This document shows positions 8,011 to 16,945 of a stretch of DNA of 64,000 bases, piece after piece (positions within the stretch are counted from its first letter, which is position 1; the number at the start of each line of letters is the position of its first letter). The stretch is from Ruegeria_C sp040830705. Its GTDB lineage: Bacteria > Pseudomonadota > Alphaproteobacteria > Rhodobacterales > Rhodobacteraceae. The DNA lies in contig JBFOME010000011.1 of NCBI GenBank assembly GCA_040830705.1, forward strand, positions 1-64,000, read 5' to 3'. The notes beneath the pieces were generated by a model. It worked only from the letters and a program-made list of their open reading frames with translations, did no database searches and was not told the origin of the DNA. Both the position numbers and the translations under genes were made by a program.

Positions 8011-9180
8011 TCAATCCTTGCGCAAAACCGCGCAATAGAACCCATCCCCCCCATCCAGCGGAGTGAACCGTTTTTCGATCACGAGGGAAAAGTCTGAGTT
8101 CAACCGCAAGAAGTCCCTGACCTGCTCGCCGTTCTCGCTTTCGAGCAGAGAACAGGTCGCATAAGTCAGATACCCTCGTGGTTTGATAAACTGACTTGCC
8201 TGTCGCAAGATTTCTTTTTGAATATCAATTGTTTGGCGCAACTTGTCTGCGATCAGAAGCCATTTTCCCTGCGGATCTCGGCGCCAAGAGCCACTGCCGG
8301 AACAAGGGGCATCGACCAGTACGGACTCAAACGGAGCATGTTCTTCCACCTCAGGCAACGAGACGAGTTTTACAATGGCGCCGGCACGCGATGCCCGCTC
8401 TGGCAAGTCTTTCAACCTGCCTCGATCCACATCATGAGCGAAGAATTTTCCTGGCACACGCCCGGCAACCGCTAACACCTTGCCGCCTCCACCGGCACAA
8501 AAATCCAGCAAAGCCCCGCCCGGTTCAAGCGGCACCAGATCGGCGACTGCTTGCGACGAGGCATCCTGCAGCTCGACATTCCCACGCAAATACGCCTTCG
8601 ACCTTCCGACCTTCCTTGCGCCCTCTGTGACTTCCAGCGCTGAAGGGGACAAGGAATGCGATCGGGCTACGATACCTTCGGCGGCAAGGTCAGTTACCGC
8701 CTGTTCGCGGCTTAATCTGGCGAGGTTTACCCGAAGATAAACCGGTGCCCGGTTGCGCATGGCGTCAGCGACACCCTGGGCGTTATCTCCAAGCGACGCC
8801 CGGAAATCCGGCCAGAGCCATTCCGGGATATCCGCACTTTCGCCACTATCCGCCCGTGGTGGATGACCTTGCTCCCGCTCGCGATCGGTCAATGTTTCCG
8901 GGGCATAGGGACCTGCGCCAAAAACCATCTCCGGATCCTGGCCCACATTCCTTATGTAGCCAAGCAAAAGGGCCCGGCCGGTGTCACCTCCACCTTGCGC
9001 GGCAAGGCTTCGCCTGCGCCTGAGCACATCATAGACGAGGTCAGCGACAGCCGCCCGGTCCTTGGACCCTGCGTATCGGTTCTTGCGCCCCCAATCGGCC
9101 AAACAACGGTCGGCGAGTTCCCCGGCCAGGATACGGTCCATCAGACCAATCGCGGCGTTTATGCGTGCTGCAGGTGTCAT
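8011..9180 (-). CDS. 16S rRNA m5C methyltransferase, RsmB family
   Basis: 389 residues of the RsmB/NOP2 family, which methylates cytosine C5 in 16S rRNA using SAM. A NusB-like N-terminal region (1-130) is followed by the Rossmann methyltransferase core with motif I L-L-D-F-C-A-G-G-G-G-K (224-234). The two catalytic cysteines are Cys293 in D-A-P-C-S-G-S-G and Cys343 in T-Y-A-T-C-S-L. The protein is somewhat shorter than E. coli RsmB, as in other alphaproteobacterial versions. It stands alone between guaB and the cckA control region. Confidence 0.88.
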   Translation of the reverse strand: MTPAARINAAIGLMDRILAGELADRCLADWGRKNRYAGSKDRAAVADLVYDVLRRRRSLAAQGGGDTGRALLLGYIRNVGQDPEMVFGAGPYAPETLTDREREQGHPPRADSGESADIPEWLWPDFRASLGDNAQGVADAMRNRAPVYLRVNLARLSREQAVTDLAAEGIVARSHSLSPSALEVTEGARKVGRSKAYLRGNVELQDASSQAVADLVPLEPGGALLDFCAGGGGKVLAVAGRVPGKFFAHDVDRGRLKDLPERASRAGAIVKLVSLPEVEEHAPFESVLVDAPCSGSGSWRRDPQGKWLLIADKLRQTIDIQKEILRQASQFIKPRGYLTYATCSLLESENGEQVRDFLRLNSDFSLVIEKRFTPLDGGDGFYCAVLRKD

Positions 9181-9370
9181 CGCGGATCAAGACCCAATGT
9201 CACTCCTCCCAACGGCGAGCCGAGCCGCAATTTGAGGCCAAAGCTGGCGCTGACCTACCATCGCCCGTTCCAAAGGCGTTGGTGGAACAGACGCGCTCTT
9301 GGCTTTGCATCACTCTGCATCAGGCAACCTGAATTGGTTCAGGTCGGGTTCTGACCTCTTGCGCCACGTT

Positions 9371-9398
9371 GCTGATGCACAATCGCTTGTGCATTAGC
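9371..9398 (-). terminator. hairpin after guaB
   Basis: A 12-bp stem (core ATGCACAA/TTGTGCAT plus GCTG/TAGC with one G-T pair) and a 4-base loop, 13 bases past the guaB stop. It lacks a T-run on the minus strand, so it may act as an RNA 3'-end stabiliser as much as a terminator. Confidence 0.55.
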
Positions 9399-9410
9399 CT
9401 TAAGCCACTC

Positions 9411-10859
9411 TTACGCGAGACGGTAATTCGGGCTTTCGCGGGTGATCTGCACGTCATGCACATGGCTTTCTTTGAGCCCCGCACCGGTGATCTTCACGAA
9501 GCGGCAATTGCGGCGCATGTCATCGACCGTGGCGCAGCCGGTATACCCCATTGCCGCGCGCAAGCCGCCCACCAGTTGGTGAATCACGGTTCCCGCAGCG
9601 CCTTTATAGGGCACCTGCCCCTCGATCCCTTCAGGCACTAGCTTGTCGCTTGCGGCATCCTTTTGGAAATAGCGATCTGCCGAACCGCGCGCCATTGCCC
9701 CCATCGACCCCATACCACGGTAGCTTTTGAAGCTACGGCCTTGATACAAAATGACTTCTCCGGGGCTCTCATCGGTTCCTGCGATCATCGATCCGACCAT
9801 GGCGCAGGAGGCACCAGCGGCGATGGCCTTGGCGAAATCACCCGAAAACTTGATGCCGCCATCGGCAATCACAGGTGTATCTCCGGCTGCGGCGGCGCAA
9901 TCCATGATCGCGGTCAGTTGCGGGACGCCGACGCCCGCCACCATCCGCGTTGTACAGATCGAGCCCGGCCCAATGCCCACCTTGACCGCATCCGCACCTG
10001 CATCGATCAACGCACGCGTCGCCTCTGCCGTGGCAACGTTGCCCGCGACGATCTGCACCTCGTTGGACAGGCGTTTGGCGCGCTGAACCGCTGCGATCAC
10101 GCCTTCGGAATGGCCATGCGCCGTGTCGATCACCACGATATCCACGCCCGCATCGATCAGCGCCTCGGTCCGTTCGAAGCCGGAATCGCCCACCGACGAC
10201 GCCGCCGCCACCCGCAGTCGGCCTAGCTGATCCTTGCAGGCGGTGGGGTTCAGAACGGCCTGTTCAGTGTCCTTGAGCGTCAGCAACCCGGTCAGCTTGC
10301 CGCCGCCATCGACCACCAGCAGTTTCTCGATCCGGCGCGCCCTCATCAGGGATTTGGCCTCTTCCAGTTCCGCCGGTTCCTGCAACATGGCAAGATTGTC
10401 CGAGGTCATCATGACGCTCACGGGCGTGCTGTCATCGCTGGCAAATCGCATATCGCGGTTGGTGACGATGCCCACCACCCGGCCGGCATCATCGACCACC
10501 GGGAAGCCGGTGACGCGATAGCGTTCCTGCAACGCCTTGGCATCGGCCAGCGTCTGATTGGCCGTCAGCGTGATCGGGTTATAGACGATACCGGATTCAA
10601 ACCGCTTGACCCGGCGTACCTGCGCCGCCTGCTCTTCGAGATCGAGGTTCTTGTGGATCACCCCCATACCGCCCGCCTGTGCCATAGCAATGGCCATGCG
10701 TGCCTCGGTTACCGTATCCATCGCCGAGGACAGCAACGGAATGTTCATGGTGATCCGATTTGTCACCCGCGTCGCGGTATCCGCCGTCGATGGCAACACC
10801 GACGAGGCCGCAGGTTCCAGAAGTACATCGTCAAAGGTGAGCGCCTCACGAATCTGCAT
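9411..10859 (-). CDS. guaB: IMP dehydrogenase
   Basis: 482 residues. It oxidises IMP to XMP with NAD+, the committed step of guanine nucleotide synthesis. The (beta/alpha)8 barrel carries the catalytic loop G-I-G-P-G-S-I-C-T-T-R with Cys302, and two CBS domains are inserted at about 90-205. The phosphate-site D-G-G-I-K-F-S-G and the flap G-M-G-S-M-G-A-M are intact. I chose the ATG giving M-Q-I-R-E-A-L-T-F-D-D, preceded by GGGG at good spacing. An upstream in-frame GTG would add twelve residues not typical of the family. It is divergent from the RACo gene. Confidence 0.97.
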   Translation of the reverse strand: MQIREALTFDDVLLEPAASSVLPSTADTATRVTNRITMNIPLLSSAMDTVTEARMAIAMAQAGGMGVIHKNLDLEEQAAQVRRVKRFESGIVYNPITLTANQTLADAKALQERYRVTGFPVVDDAGRVVGIVTNRDMRFASDDSTPVSVMMTSDNLAMLQEPAELEEAKSLMRARRIEKLLVVDGGGKLTGLLTLKDTEQAVLNPTACKDQLGRLRVAAASSVGDSGFERTEALIDAGVDIVVIDTAHGHSEGVIAAVQRAKRLSNEVQIVAGNVATAEATRALIDAGADAVKVGIGPGSICTTRMVAGVGVPQLTAIMDCAAAAGDTPVIADGGIKFSGDFAKAIAAGASCAMVGSMIAGTDESPGEVILYQGRSFKSYRGMGSMGAMARGSADRYFQKDAASDKLVPEGIEGQVPYKGAAGTVIHQLVGGLRAAMGYTGCATVDDMRRNCRFVKITGAGLKESHVHDVQITRESPNYRLA

Positions 10860-11078
10860 CGTCAATCCCCGTGCAATATCCCGTTTGGCGGTCACCCTAT
10901 GACATGGATCGAAACCGGGGGAAACCCCTGTTGAATCGGGCTCTGTGGAATGGATGGTTGGGGTCGTGAGCTAGAAAACGACGCCGCCAGACCGTAACCT
11001 GCCGCTCACGGGTCTTTCCCTTTGGCGCAGAACTCATATGGTGCTGCGCAAATACTCGATATCCAAGGCAGATCGCAG

Positions 11079-13121
11079 ATGAGCACCGACCCCCTCGTTG
11101 TCTTCACCCCGTCCGGCAAACGCGGCAACTTCCCGGTCGGAACGCCGATTCTGACGGCGGCGCGGCAGCTTGGTGTCGACCTCGATTCGGTCTGTGGCGG
11201 GCGCGGCATCTGTTCGAAATGCCAGATCACACCGTCTTATGGCGAGTTTCCCAAACATGGCGTCACCGTCAGCGAGGACGCGCTCAACGAATGGAACAAG
11301 GTCGAACAGCGCTACAAGGACAAGCGCGGGCTGATCGATGGGCGCAGGCTGGGCTGTCAGGCCACCGTTCAGGGCGATGTGGTGATCGACGTGCCGCCAG
11401 AGTCTCAAGTTCACCGTCAGGTCGTTCGCAAGGCTGCCGCCGCCCGCGCGATCACCATGGACCCGGCCACGCATCTCTACTTTGTCGAGATGCAGGAACC
11501 CGACATGCACGAGCCCACCGGCGATCTGGAGCGGCTGGAACGCGCGCTACAAAAGCAATGGGGCATCGAACGCATCACCGCCGACCTTACGATCCTGTCG
11601 CGCCTGCAACCGGTGCTGCGCAAGGGCAAATGGCAGGTCACCGTGGCGCTTCACAAATCGCACAAGAATAGCGCGCATAAAGTGCTGGAAATCTGGCCCG
11701 GCCTGACCGAGGACCGGATTTATGGGCTGGCCATCGACCTGGGCTCCACCACCATCGCCGCGCATCTGTGCGATCTGCGCAATGGCGAGGTCAAGGCCTC
11801 GTCCGGCGTGATGAACCCGCAAATCCGGTTCGGCGAAGACCTGATGAGCCGGGTGTCCTACGCGATGATGAATCCCGGCGGTGACAAGGAAATGACCAAT
11901 GCGGTGCGCGTCGCGATCAACGGGTTGACCGAATCCATCGCCACCGAGGCGGGCATCCGTCCATTCCAGATTCTTGAGACGGTCTTTGTCTGCAATCCGG
12001 TCATGCACCACCTGCTGCTGGGGATTGATCCGGTTGAGCTGGGACAGGCCCCATTTGCGCTGACCACGTCTGAATCGCTGGAGCTGAACGCCCGCGATCT
12101 GGACCTGACGGTGATGAACGAAAACGCCCAAGTCTATATCCTGCCCTGTATCGCGGGCCATGTCGGGGCCGATTGCGCTGCGGTCGCGCTGAGCGAAGAA
12201 CCGGGCAAGTCCAAGGATCTGGTGTTGATCGTCGATGTGGGCACCAACGCCGAGATCCTGCTGGGCAACACCAGCCGCGTGCTGGCCTGTTCCTCGCCTA
12301 CCGGCCCCGCCTTTGAGGGGGCACAGATCTCTTCCGGCCAACGTGCCGCGCCGGGTGCGATCGAGCGGATCGAGATCAACCCCGAGACCAAGGAGCCCCG
12401 CTTCCGCGTAATCGGCTCCGACCTCTGGTCGGATGAAGAAGGGTTCGGGGCTGCGATCGCCACCACCGGCATCACCGGCATCTGCGGTTCCGGCATTATC
12501 GAGGCCGTGGCCGAAATGCGCATGGCGGGCCTCTTGGATGAAAGCGGGCTGATCGGCTCTGCCGAACAGACCGGTACCTCGCGCAGCATCCCCGAGGGCC
12601 GCACCCATTCCTACCTGATCCACGATGCCAGCGCCGAGGGCGGCCCGCGCATCACTGTCACGCAAGGCGACATTCGCGCGATCCAATTGGCCAAATCGGC
12701 GCTTTATGCGGGCGCACGGCTGCTGATGGATGACATGGGCGTAGACCGGGTCGACCGCGTGGTGCTGGCCGGGGCCTTTGGCGCGCATATCTCGACCAAA
12801 CACGCGATGGTGCTGGGCATGATCCCCGACGCGCCGCTCGATAAGGTCACCAGCGCGGGCAACGCGGCCGGAACCGGCGCACGCATAGCACTCTGCAACA
12901 TCCGCGCGCGCGCAGAGATCGAACAGGTGGTGCGCCAGATCACCAAGGTGGAAACCGCGATCGAACCCAAATTCCAGGACCATTTCGTCGCCGCCAACGC
13001 AATCCCGCACAAGACTGATCCTTTCCCCGATCTGGCAGAGGTCGTCACCCTGCCCCAAGTCAGTTTCAATACCGGTGGCGACAGCGACCGCCCTGGCCGC
13101 AAACGCCGCCGCCGCGCCTGA
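11079..13121 (+). CDS. RACo-type corrinoid activation protein (2Fe-2S plus ASKHA domain)
   Basis: 680 residues. The N-terminal plant-type ferredoxin domain has Cys39, Cys45, Cys48 (C-x5-C-x2-C) and Cys93, the usual 2Fe-2S ligands. A middle linker is followed by the DUF4445/ASKHA actin-like ATPase region starting Y-G-L-A-I-D-L-G-S-T-T near residue 220, with further phosphate-binding segments L-I-V-D-V-G-T-N-A-E and V-V-L-A-G-A-F-G-A-H. Such proteins reductively return Co(II) corrinoid proteins to Co(I) at the expense of ATP and serve methyltransferase systems. No corrinoid protein is adjacent. The MttB-family gene at 34.6 kb is a possible client. I start at M-S-T-D-P rather than the ATG 19 codons earlier because the ferredoxin fold begins there. 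Confidence 0.88.
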   Translation: MSTDPLVVFTPSGKRGNFPVGTPILTAARQLGVDLDSVCGGRGICSKCQITPSYGEFPKHGVTVSEDALNEWNKVEQRYKDKRGLIDGRRLGCQATVQGDVVIDVPPESQVHRQVVRKAAAARAITMDPATHLYFVEMQEPDMHEPTGDLERLERALQKQWGIERITADLTILSRLQPVLRKGKWQVTVALHKSHKNSAHKVLEIWPGLTEDRIYGLAIDLGSTTIAAHLCDLRNGEVKASSGVMNPQIRFGEDLMSRVSYAMMNPGGDKEMTNAVRVAINGLTESIATEAGIRPFQILETVFVCNPVMHHLLLGIDPVELGQAPFALTTSESLELNARDLDLTVMNENAQVYILPCIAGHVGADCAAVALSEEPGKSKDLVLIVDVGTNAEILLGNTSRVLACSSPTGPAFEGAQISSGQRAAPGAIERIEINPETKEPRFRVIGSDLWSDEEGFGAAIATTGITGICGSGIIEAVAEMRMAGLLDESGLIGSAEQTGTSRSIPEGRTHSYLIHDASAEGGPRITVTQGDIRAIQLAKSALYAGARLLMDDMGVDRVDRVVLAGAFGAHISTKHAMVLGMIPDAPLDKVTSAGNAAGTGARIALCNIRARAEIEQVVRQITKVETAIEPKFQDHFVAANAIPHKTDPFPDLAEVVTLPQVSFNTGGDSDRPGRKRRRRA

Positions 13122-13127
13122 AATTGC

Positions 13128-13982
13128 ATGAACATCCCGAACGCCGATCAGCAAGAATACTGGAGCGCCACGCCCAGCGGCATCAAATGGCTGACCTACG
13201 AAGATCACCTCGACGCCGCCATGGCACCGATCCTTGATCTGATCATCGACCGCGCCCGGTTGCGCCTCGGCGAACGGATAATCGATATCGGTTGCGGGAC
13301 AGGCGCAAGCCTGCTGGCCGCCGCGAAACAGGTGGGTCCAGAGGGCGATGTGCTTGGGCTCGATATCTCGACACCGTTTCTGGAACGCGCAGCCGCGCGG
13401 GCTCTGCAAGCCGGGCTGACGAATGTCTCGGTCCGGCAGGATGATGCCCAGGTCGCCCGGTTTGATTCGCCGTTGCGCGATGCGCTCATCTCTCGGTTCG
13501 GGATGATGTTCTTTGCCGACCCGCAAGCCGCCTTCGCCAATTTGGCACGCGCCTTGCGCCCTGGCGGCCGCATGTGCTTTGCGGCCTGGGGTGGATTTTC
13601 TAATAATCCATGGTTTCGCCTGCCGTTCGAGGCCGCCGCTGCACGGCTGGGTACGCCCCCGCCCGCGGATCCCGATGAGCCAGGACCTATGGGCTTTCAA
13701 AATGTCGAGCGCGTCACCGGGTTGATGCATGCCGCTGGACTGCGCGACGTGACTTGCGAGATAGCCGATGTTCTGATGACCCCGTTGGGCAGTCTGGAAG
13801 ACGTCGCCAAACAATGCCTCCGCGTTGGACCGGCTGCACGCCTGATGCGCTTCTTCGAAGGTACAAAGGAAGATGCCGAAGCAATCGAGCAGGATATTGC
13901 CGGGCGCATCAAGGCGTTGAATACAGCCGACGGCCTGCGCGTACCTTCTCGTATCAACCTGTTTCAGGCTACGATCTGTTAA
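13128..13982 (+). CDS. class I SAM-dependent methyltransferase
   Basis: 284 residues with a Rossmann methyltransferase core. Motif I is D-I-G-C-G-T-G-A-S at about 53-61, an acidic residue ends strand 2 in L-G-L-D-I-S, and F-A-D-P-Q-A-A-F/L-R-P-G-G-R-M matches the UbiE-like post-motif region. The substrate is unknown. It begins six bases after the RACo-type gene and is surely cotranscribed with it, so a link to corrinoid or one-carbon metabolism is possible but not shown. Confidence 0.8.
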   Translation: MNIPNADQQEYWSATPSGIKWLTYEDHLDAAMAPILDLIIDRARLRLGERIIDIGCGTGASLLAAAKQVGPEGDVLGLDISTPFLERAAARALQAGLTNVSVRQDDAQVARFDSPLRDALISRFGMMFFADPQAAFANLARALRPGGRMCFAAWGGFSNNPWFRLPFEAAAARLGTPPPADPDEPGPMGFQNVERVTGLMHAAGLRDVTCEIADVLMTPLGSLEDVAKQCLRVGPAARLMRFFEGTKEDAEAIEQDIAGRIKALNTADGLRVPSRINLFQATIC

Positions 13983-14044
13983 AGCCCACTTCACAGCAAC
14001 CCGCTTGACGCCGTGTTGACGACTGGCTATCCCAAGGCTCCGGC

Positions 14045-14118
14045 GCGGGTATGGTGAAAAGGTATCACGGCAGCTTCCCAAGCTTTAGTTACGGGTTCGA
14101 TTCCCGTTACCCGCTCCA
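14045..14118 (+). tRNA. tRNA-Gly (anticodon CCC)
   Basis: Cloverleaf of 74 bases with encoded CCA. Acceptor GCGGGTA/TACCCGC, D-stem GTGA/TCAC, T-arm ACGGG/CCCGT with TTCGATT loop, discriminator T. The anticodon loop TTCCCAA reads GGG codons. The anticodon stem GCAGC/GCTTT has a C-T mismatch at 28-42 and a G-T pair at 27-43, unusual for a working stem. Confidence 0.92.
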
Positions 14119-14208
14119 AAGCATCCGGGCTCGCCCTTTGTCGCGAGCGTTGCCAAAAACGAGATACATCCCTAACCTTTCAACCATAGGTATGATGGAT
14201 CGGATGCG

Positions 14209-14670
14209 ATGGAGAAATTCTGGATATTGGCTTTTGGGGCCTTGGCAGCATGTCAGGTATCGACGGGCGCGCTGTATTCCGGCGGATCGGGCGTTGGAGT
14301 TGCCGCAACGGCCAATACAGGCGCAGCCTTTGTCACGCCGTATGGTACCCGTGTCTATCAAGTGGACAAGAATGTATTCGAGGTCGTGCCCTACTCGCTG
14401 GCCCAGACTGACGAGTACTGGTGCGGCGCAGCGCAATATGCGCATCGTCGATTGGGAGCCGATTGGTCACAACAGGTCTACATGGCCAGCAAACAGGTGC
14501 GCAGCTCAGCTGCCGGAGGCCGATCAGCAGTACAATTCACGCTGAACCCCGAAGCGATTGGCCTTGAACCGGTGGAAGTGCACGTAAGGACTGGTTTAAC
14601 GGTCGGCGATCACATGTCGATCACACGTGCCGACACCAGATGCCAGCCCTTCCCGCCTCTGTTTTTCTAA
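14209..14670 (+). CDS. hypothetical lipoprotein
   Basis: 153 residues. The N-terminus has a short positive start, a hydrophobic run and the lipobox A-L-A-A-C with Cys15 as lipidation site, so the mature protein should be membrane anchored. A Gly/Ser/Ala-rich spacer follows, then a compact domain with Y-W-C-G-A-A-Q-Y-A in the middle and a second Cys near the C-terminus (T-R-C-Q-P-F), a possible disulfide pair. I do not recognise a named family. It sits between two tRNA genes. Confidence 0.7.
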   Translation: MEKFWILAFGALAACQVSTGALYSGGSGVGVAATANTGAAFVTPYGTRVYQVDKNVFEVVPYSLAQTDEYWCGAAQYAHRRLGADWSQQVYMASKQVRSSAAGGRSAVQFTLNPEAIGLEPVEVHVRTGLTVGDHMSITRADTRCQPFPPLFF

Positions 14671-14782
14671 CGCATATGGCGAGCAACGCGTCGCGCTGTC
14701 CGGTGTTTGAGCAAGAAACCATCTGCCAGGCACGTTTTGCCGCTGGACCTTCCCGAAAAGCGACGTTAATTCATCTCGGGTG

Positions 14783-14868
14783 GCCCAAGTGGCGGAATGG
14801 TAGACGCAGGGGATTCAAAATCCCCCGCCTTCACGGGCGTGAGAGTTCGAGTCTCTCCTTGGGCACCA
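14783..14868 (+). tRNA. tRNA-Leu (anticodon CAA)
   Basis: 86 bases with encoded CCA. Acceptor GCCCAAG/CTTGGGC, anticodon stem GGGGA/TCCCC around loop TTCAAAA (CAA, reads TTG), a long variable arm (CGCC..GGCG) typical of leucine tRNAs, and T-loop TTCGAGT. All stems pair well. Confidence 0.97.
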
Positions 14869-14893
14869 CCACCTTAACGCGTTAATATCAAAA

Positions 14894-14919
14894 TGGGGTT
14901 TCAAACCTCGAGAACCCCA
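14894..14919 (+). terminator. hairpin after tRNA-Leu
   Basis: 7-bp stem TGGGGTT/AACCCCA with a 12-base loop, about 25 bases after the tRNA 3' end, followed by CTTGAT. A 12-base palindrome (TTAACGCGTTAA, 14874-14885) lies just before it. Probable 3' end of the tRNA transcript. Confidence 0.5.
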
Positions 14920-15533
14920 CTTGATAAGTCGCGCACCCGAGCGTGTTAGTCATCCGCTAGTCGCGGCCAAGCTACACGCTCTCTTCTTGTCCCTGAATCA
15001 TATCCGTGCATCTTCCTGGCGCAGATGGCGGCGAGACCTCGTGCAGATCATTGGATCTGTGCTGAGGAACCTGGCGCTTGCCCATTGATCAGCAGCTGTA
15101 AGGCGTTCGAAACGCACTCACAATCAGCGACTGTGCGGTCAGACAAGTCATCCAAAACCAGAAAACCTCAAATCTATGAAGCGCTACAATTGTCAGATTG
15201 GCTACCGAATACTCGGTTGATCACCATCTCATCAACGGCCTTATCAACGACCTGAAAAGCAACGACTTCCGGCCAACCCAGGTATACTCTTGTTACTGGT
15301 CGCGGCCTCCGTAGATCTCTATCCATGCGCATTGGCTCAACGGAAAGGTCTCAGCGCACCTCGTGGAATAGCGCTCGGCTAGGCCATGTCACAAGCCGCC
15401 ACTGCAAGCGTCTCGGGTGCCGCGCATGCTAATGCCAAAGCCCAACCGGCGATCTGAACCCTCGGAAAATGGACAAATCGGCCAATTTCAGATAAGCTAT
15501 TCGCATTGATTTACGTTTGTTGAGGGTTTGCCC
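14920..15533. other. 0.6 kb gene-poor stretch beside tRNA-Leu
   Basis: No convincing gene. A 44-codon open stretch (15180-15311, then TAG) has protein-like composition (for example D-H-H-L-I-N-G-L-I-N-D-L-K) but no start codon, so it may be a remnant. The last 50 bases before the next gene are A+T-rich and probably hold its promoter. I found no repeat of the tRNA-Leu 3' end that would mark an attachment site. Confidence 0.5.
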
Positions 15534-16085
15534 ATGTTGTTCCCGGGATATCACAAAATAGCTGGATCGCTGCTTGCAGCAGCATTGGCCGCGACACTTG
15601 CGGTGCCGTCTGCCAAGGCGGCGACTGTGACTTATGGCATTCAAATCGGTGGTGCCATGGGGATGTTCGATGCCCCGGACTCTGGCGGTTTGCTGACAAG
15701 TTTCGAGATCACGCTGGGCGGGGTCACCTACGACTCGCTTTCAATGGGAAGTGGCGCACCTGTCTATGACGCAGCCAGCAATGACATTCGCGGCAACCCT
15801 GGAACAGAAGGGTTTGTTCTCAATTCGGTTGCCGGGCCCGGATGTATGGCGATGGAATGTGTCCTGTCATTGGAGGATTCTGTTGACCCCGGCGTCATCC
15901 CCCCTCAATACGCCCTGTTCCCGTTGGTGATGGGCGTTCCCGGCACTGTGACGAATTCAGGTTCCTACTCGGTCACACCACCCGCGCCGATCCCCGTACC
16001 GGGGTCCGTACTCGCGCTGGCGAGTGCGATTGCCTTGCTCGCGGCCCTCGCGTGGCGACGGCGACCAGCCCTCCTGCACGCTTGA
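15534..16085 (+). CDS. secreted protein with PEP-CTERM-like sorting signal
   Basis: 183 residues from the ATG preceded by GAGGG at seven bases; an in-frame TTG two codons earlier is less likely. There is a signal peptide (residues about 5-30, ending S-A-K-A-A), a beta-rich middle with a Cys pair (G-C-M-A-M-E-C) and a C-terminal tail consisting of a proline-rich P-I-P-V-P-G motif, a hydrophobic helix and R-R-R. That tripartite tail is the layout of PEP-CTERM/VPLPA-CTERM sorting signals handled by exosortases, with export to the surface or matrix. No exosortase is in the window. The function of the body is unknown. Confidence 0.75.
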   Translation: MLFPGYHKIAGSLLAAALAATLAVPSAKAATVTYGIQIGGAMGMFDAPDSGGLLTSFEITLGGVTYDSLSMGSGAPVYDAASNDIRGNPGTEGFVLNSVAGPGCMAMECVLSLEDSVDPGVIPPQYALFPLVMGVPGTVTNSGSYSVTPPAPIPVPGSVLALASAIALLAALAWRRRPALLHA

Positions 16086-16366
16086 AGCTTTCCTTTGTCT
16101 GGAGAAAGACGCCGGACATTAGCCCGGCGCAATGAAGGTTGCGCCGTCGCGTATCACCCTCGGGCATTGGCCAACCACATTCCCGCAATTGCACCCTTCG
16201 TTTGAAACCTGGTGCGGGGTGAAAGGCTGGCCAAAAGGAAACAGACAAGATGCCGACACCCTGCCCGTTCAGCTTAGACTACCGGCAATATAGCGACACC
16301 GGTTGACCTGACCTCGGTCTCATGCTTTGGCGTACTCAATCAAAAGGCAGCGAGCGCGAAGATCCT

Positions 16367-16945
16367 ATGCTGAGACCGCTTTATGACAGGACCATGCGTC
16401 TTGCCGAACACCCGCACGCGCTTTGGGTGCTGGCCGGGGTTTCGTTTGTGGAAAGTTCGGTTTTTCCGATCCCACCCGACGTGCTGATGATCCCGATGAT
16501 TCTGGCGACGCCCTCGCGCGCTTTTCTGATTGCCACCATTGCGCTGGTCTCCTCGGTGCTGGGCGGATTGCTGGGATACGCGATTGGCGCGTTCTTCTAT
16601 GAGACCATCGGCCATCCGGTGCTGGCGGCCATGGGCAAGGCGCAGGCGATGGACGAGTTCAACACGAGGTTCAACGATTTCGGCTTCTGGGCGGTTCTGA
16701 CCGCCGGCGTCACACCCTTTCCTTACAAGGTCATCACGATCATGTCGGGATGGACCGGCATGCCGCTTGGCACCTTCATCGCCACCTCCATCTTGGCACG
16801 CGGCATCCGCTTCTTTGTGGTGGCCGGGCTCCTTTGGAAATTCGGCGAGCCGGTGCGTGATTTCATCGAGAAGCGTCTTGGCCTCATGTTCACCTTGTTT
16901 ATTCTACTGCTGATAGGTGGTTTTGCGTTGGTGAGGTTCCTTTGA
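16367..16945 (+). CDS. DedA/YqaA-like VTT-domain membrane protein
   Basis: 192 residues with about five hydrophobic segments and the family signature E-S-S-V-F-P-I-P-P-D-V-L-M-I-P near residue 33, plus G-x-x-x-G-Y-A-I-G-A and F-P-Y-K-V near 125. DedA-family (SNARE-associated/VTT) proteins sit in the inner membrane and are linked to lipid carrier transport and envelope stability. The start at M-L-R-P-L-Y is chosen because the family begins there. The stop overlaps the dsbB start, so the two are translationally coupled. Confidence 0.88.
   Translation: MLRPLYDRTMRLAEHPHALWVLAGVSFVESSVFPIPPDVLMIPMILATPSRAFLIATIALVSSVLGGLLGYAIGAFFYETIGHPVLAAMGKAQAMDEFNTRFNDFGFWAVLTAGVTPFPYKVITIMSGWTGMPLGTFIATSILARGIRFFVVAGLLWKFGEPVRDFIEKRLGLMFTLFILLLIGGFALVRFL

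Noticed and set aside
11547..14081. 844-codon open frame on the minus strand across the RACo-type and methyltransferase genes
   Set aside because: It is an antisense shadow caused by high third-position G+C. The plus-strand products have clear ferredoxin, ASKHA and Rossmann motifs, while this translation has none.
14874..14885. Palindrome TTAACGCGTTAA as a CtrA site
   Set aside because: It contains two half-sites, but with the wrong spacing (no TTAA-N7-TTAAC), and lies between a tRNA and its terminator.
14769..15533. Integrated element with att repeats at tRNA-Leu
   Set aside because: No copy of the tRNA-Leu 3' end and no integrase gene in the window.
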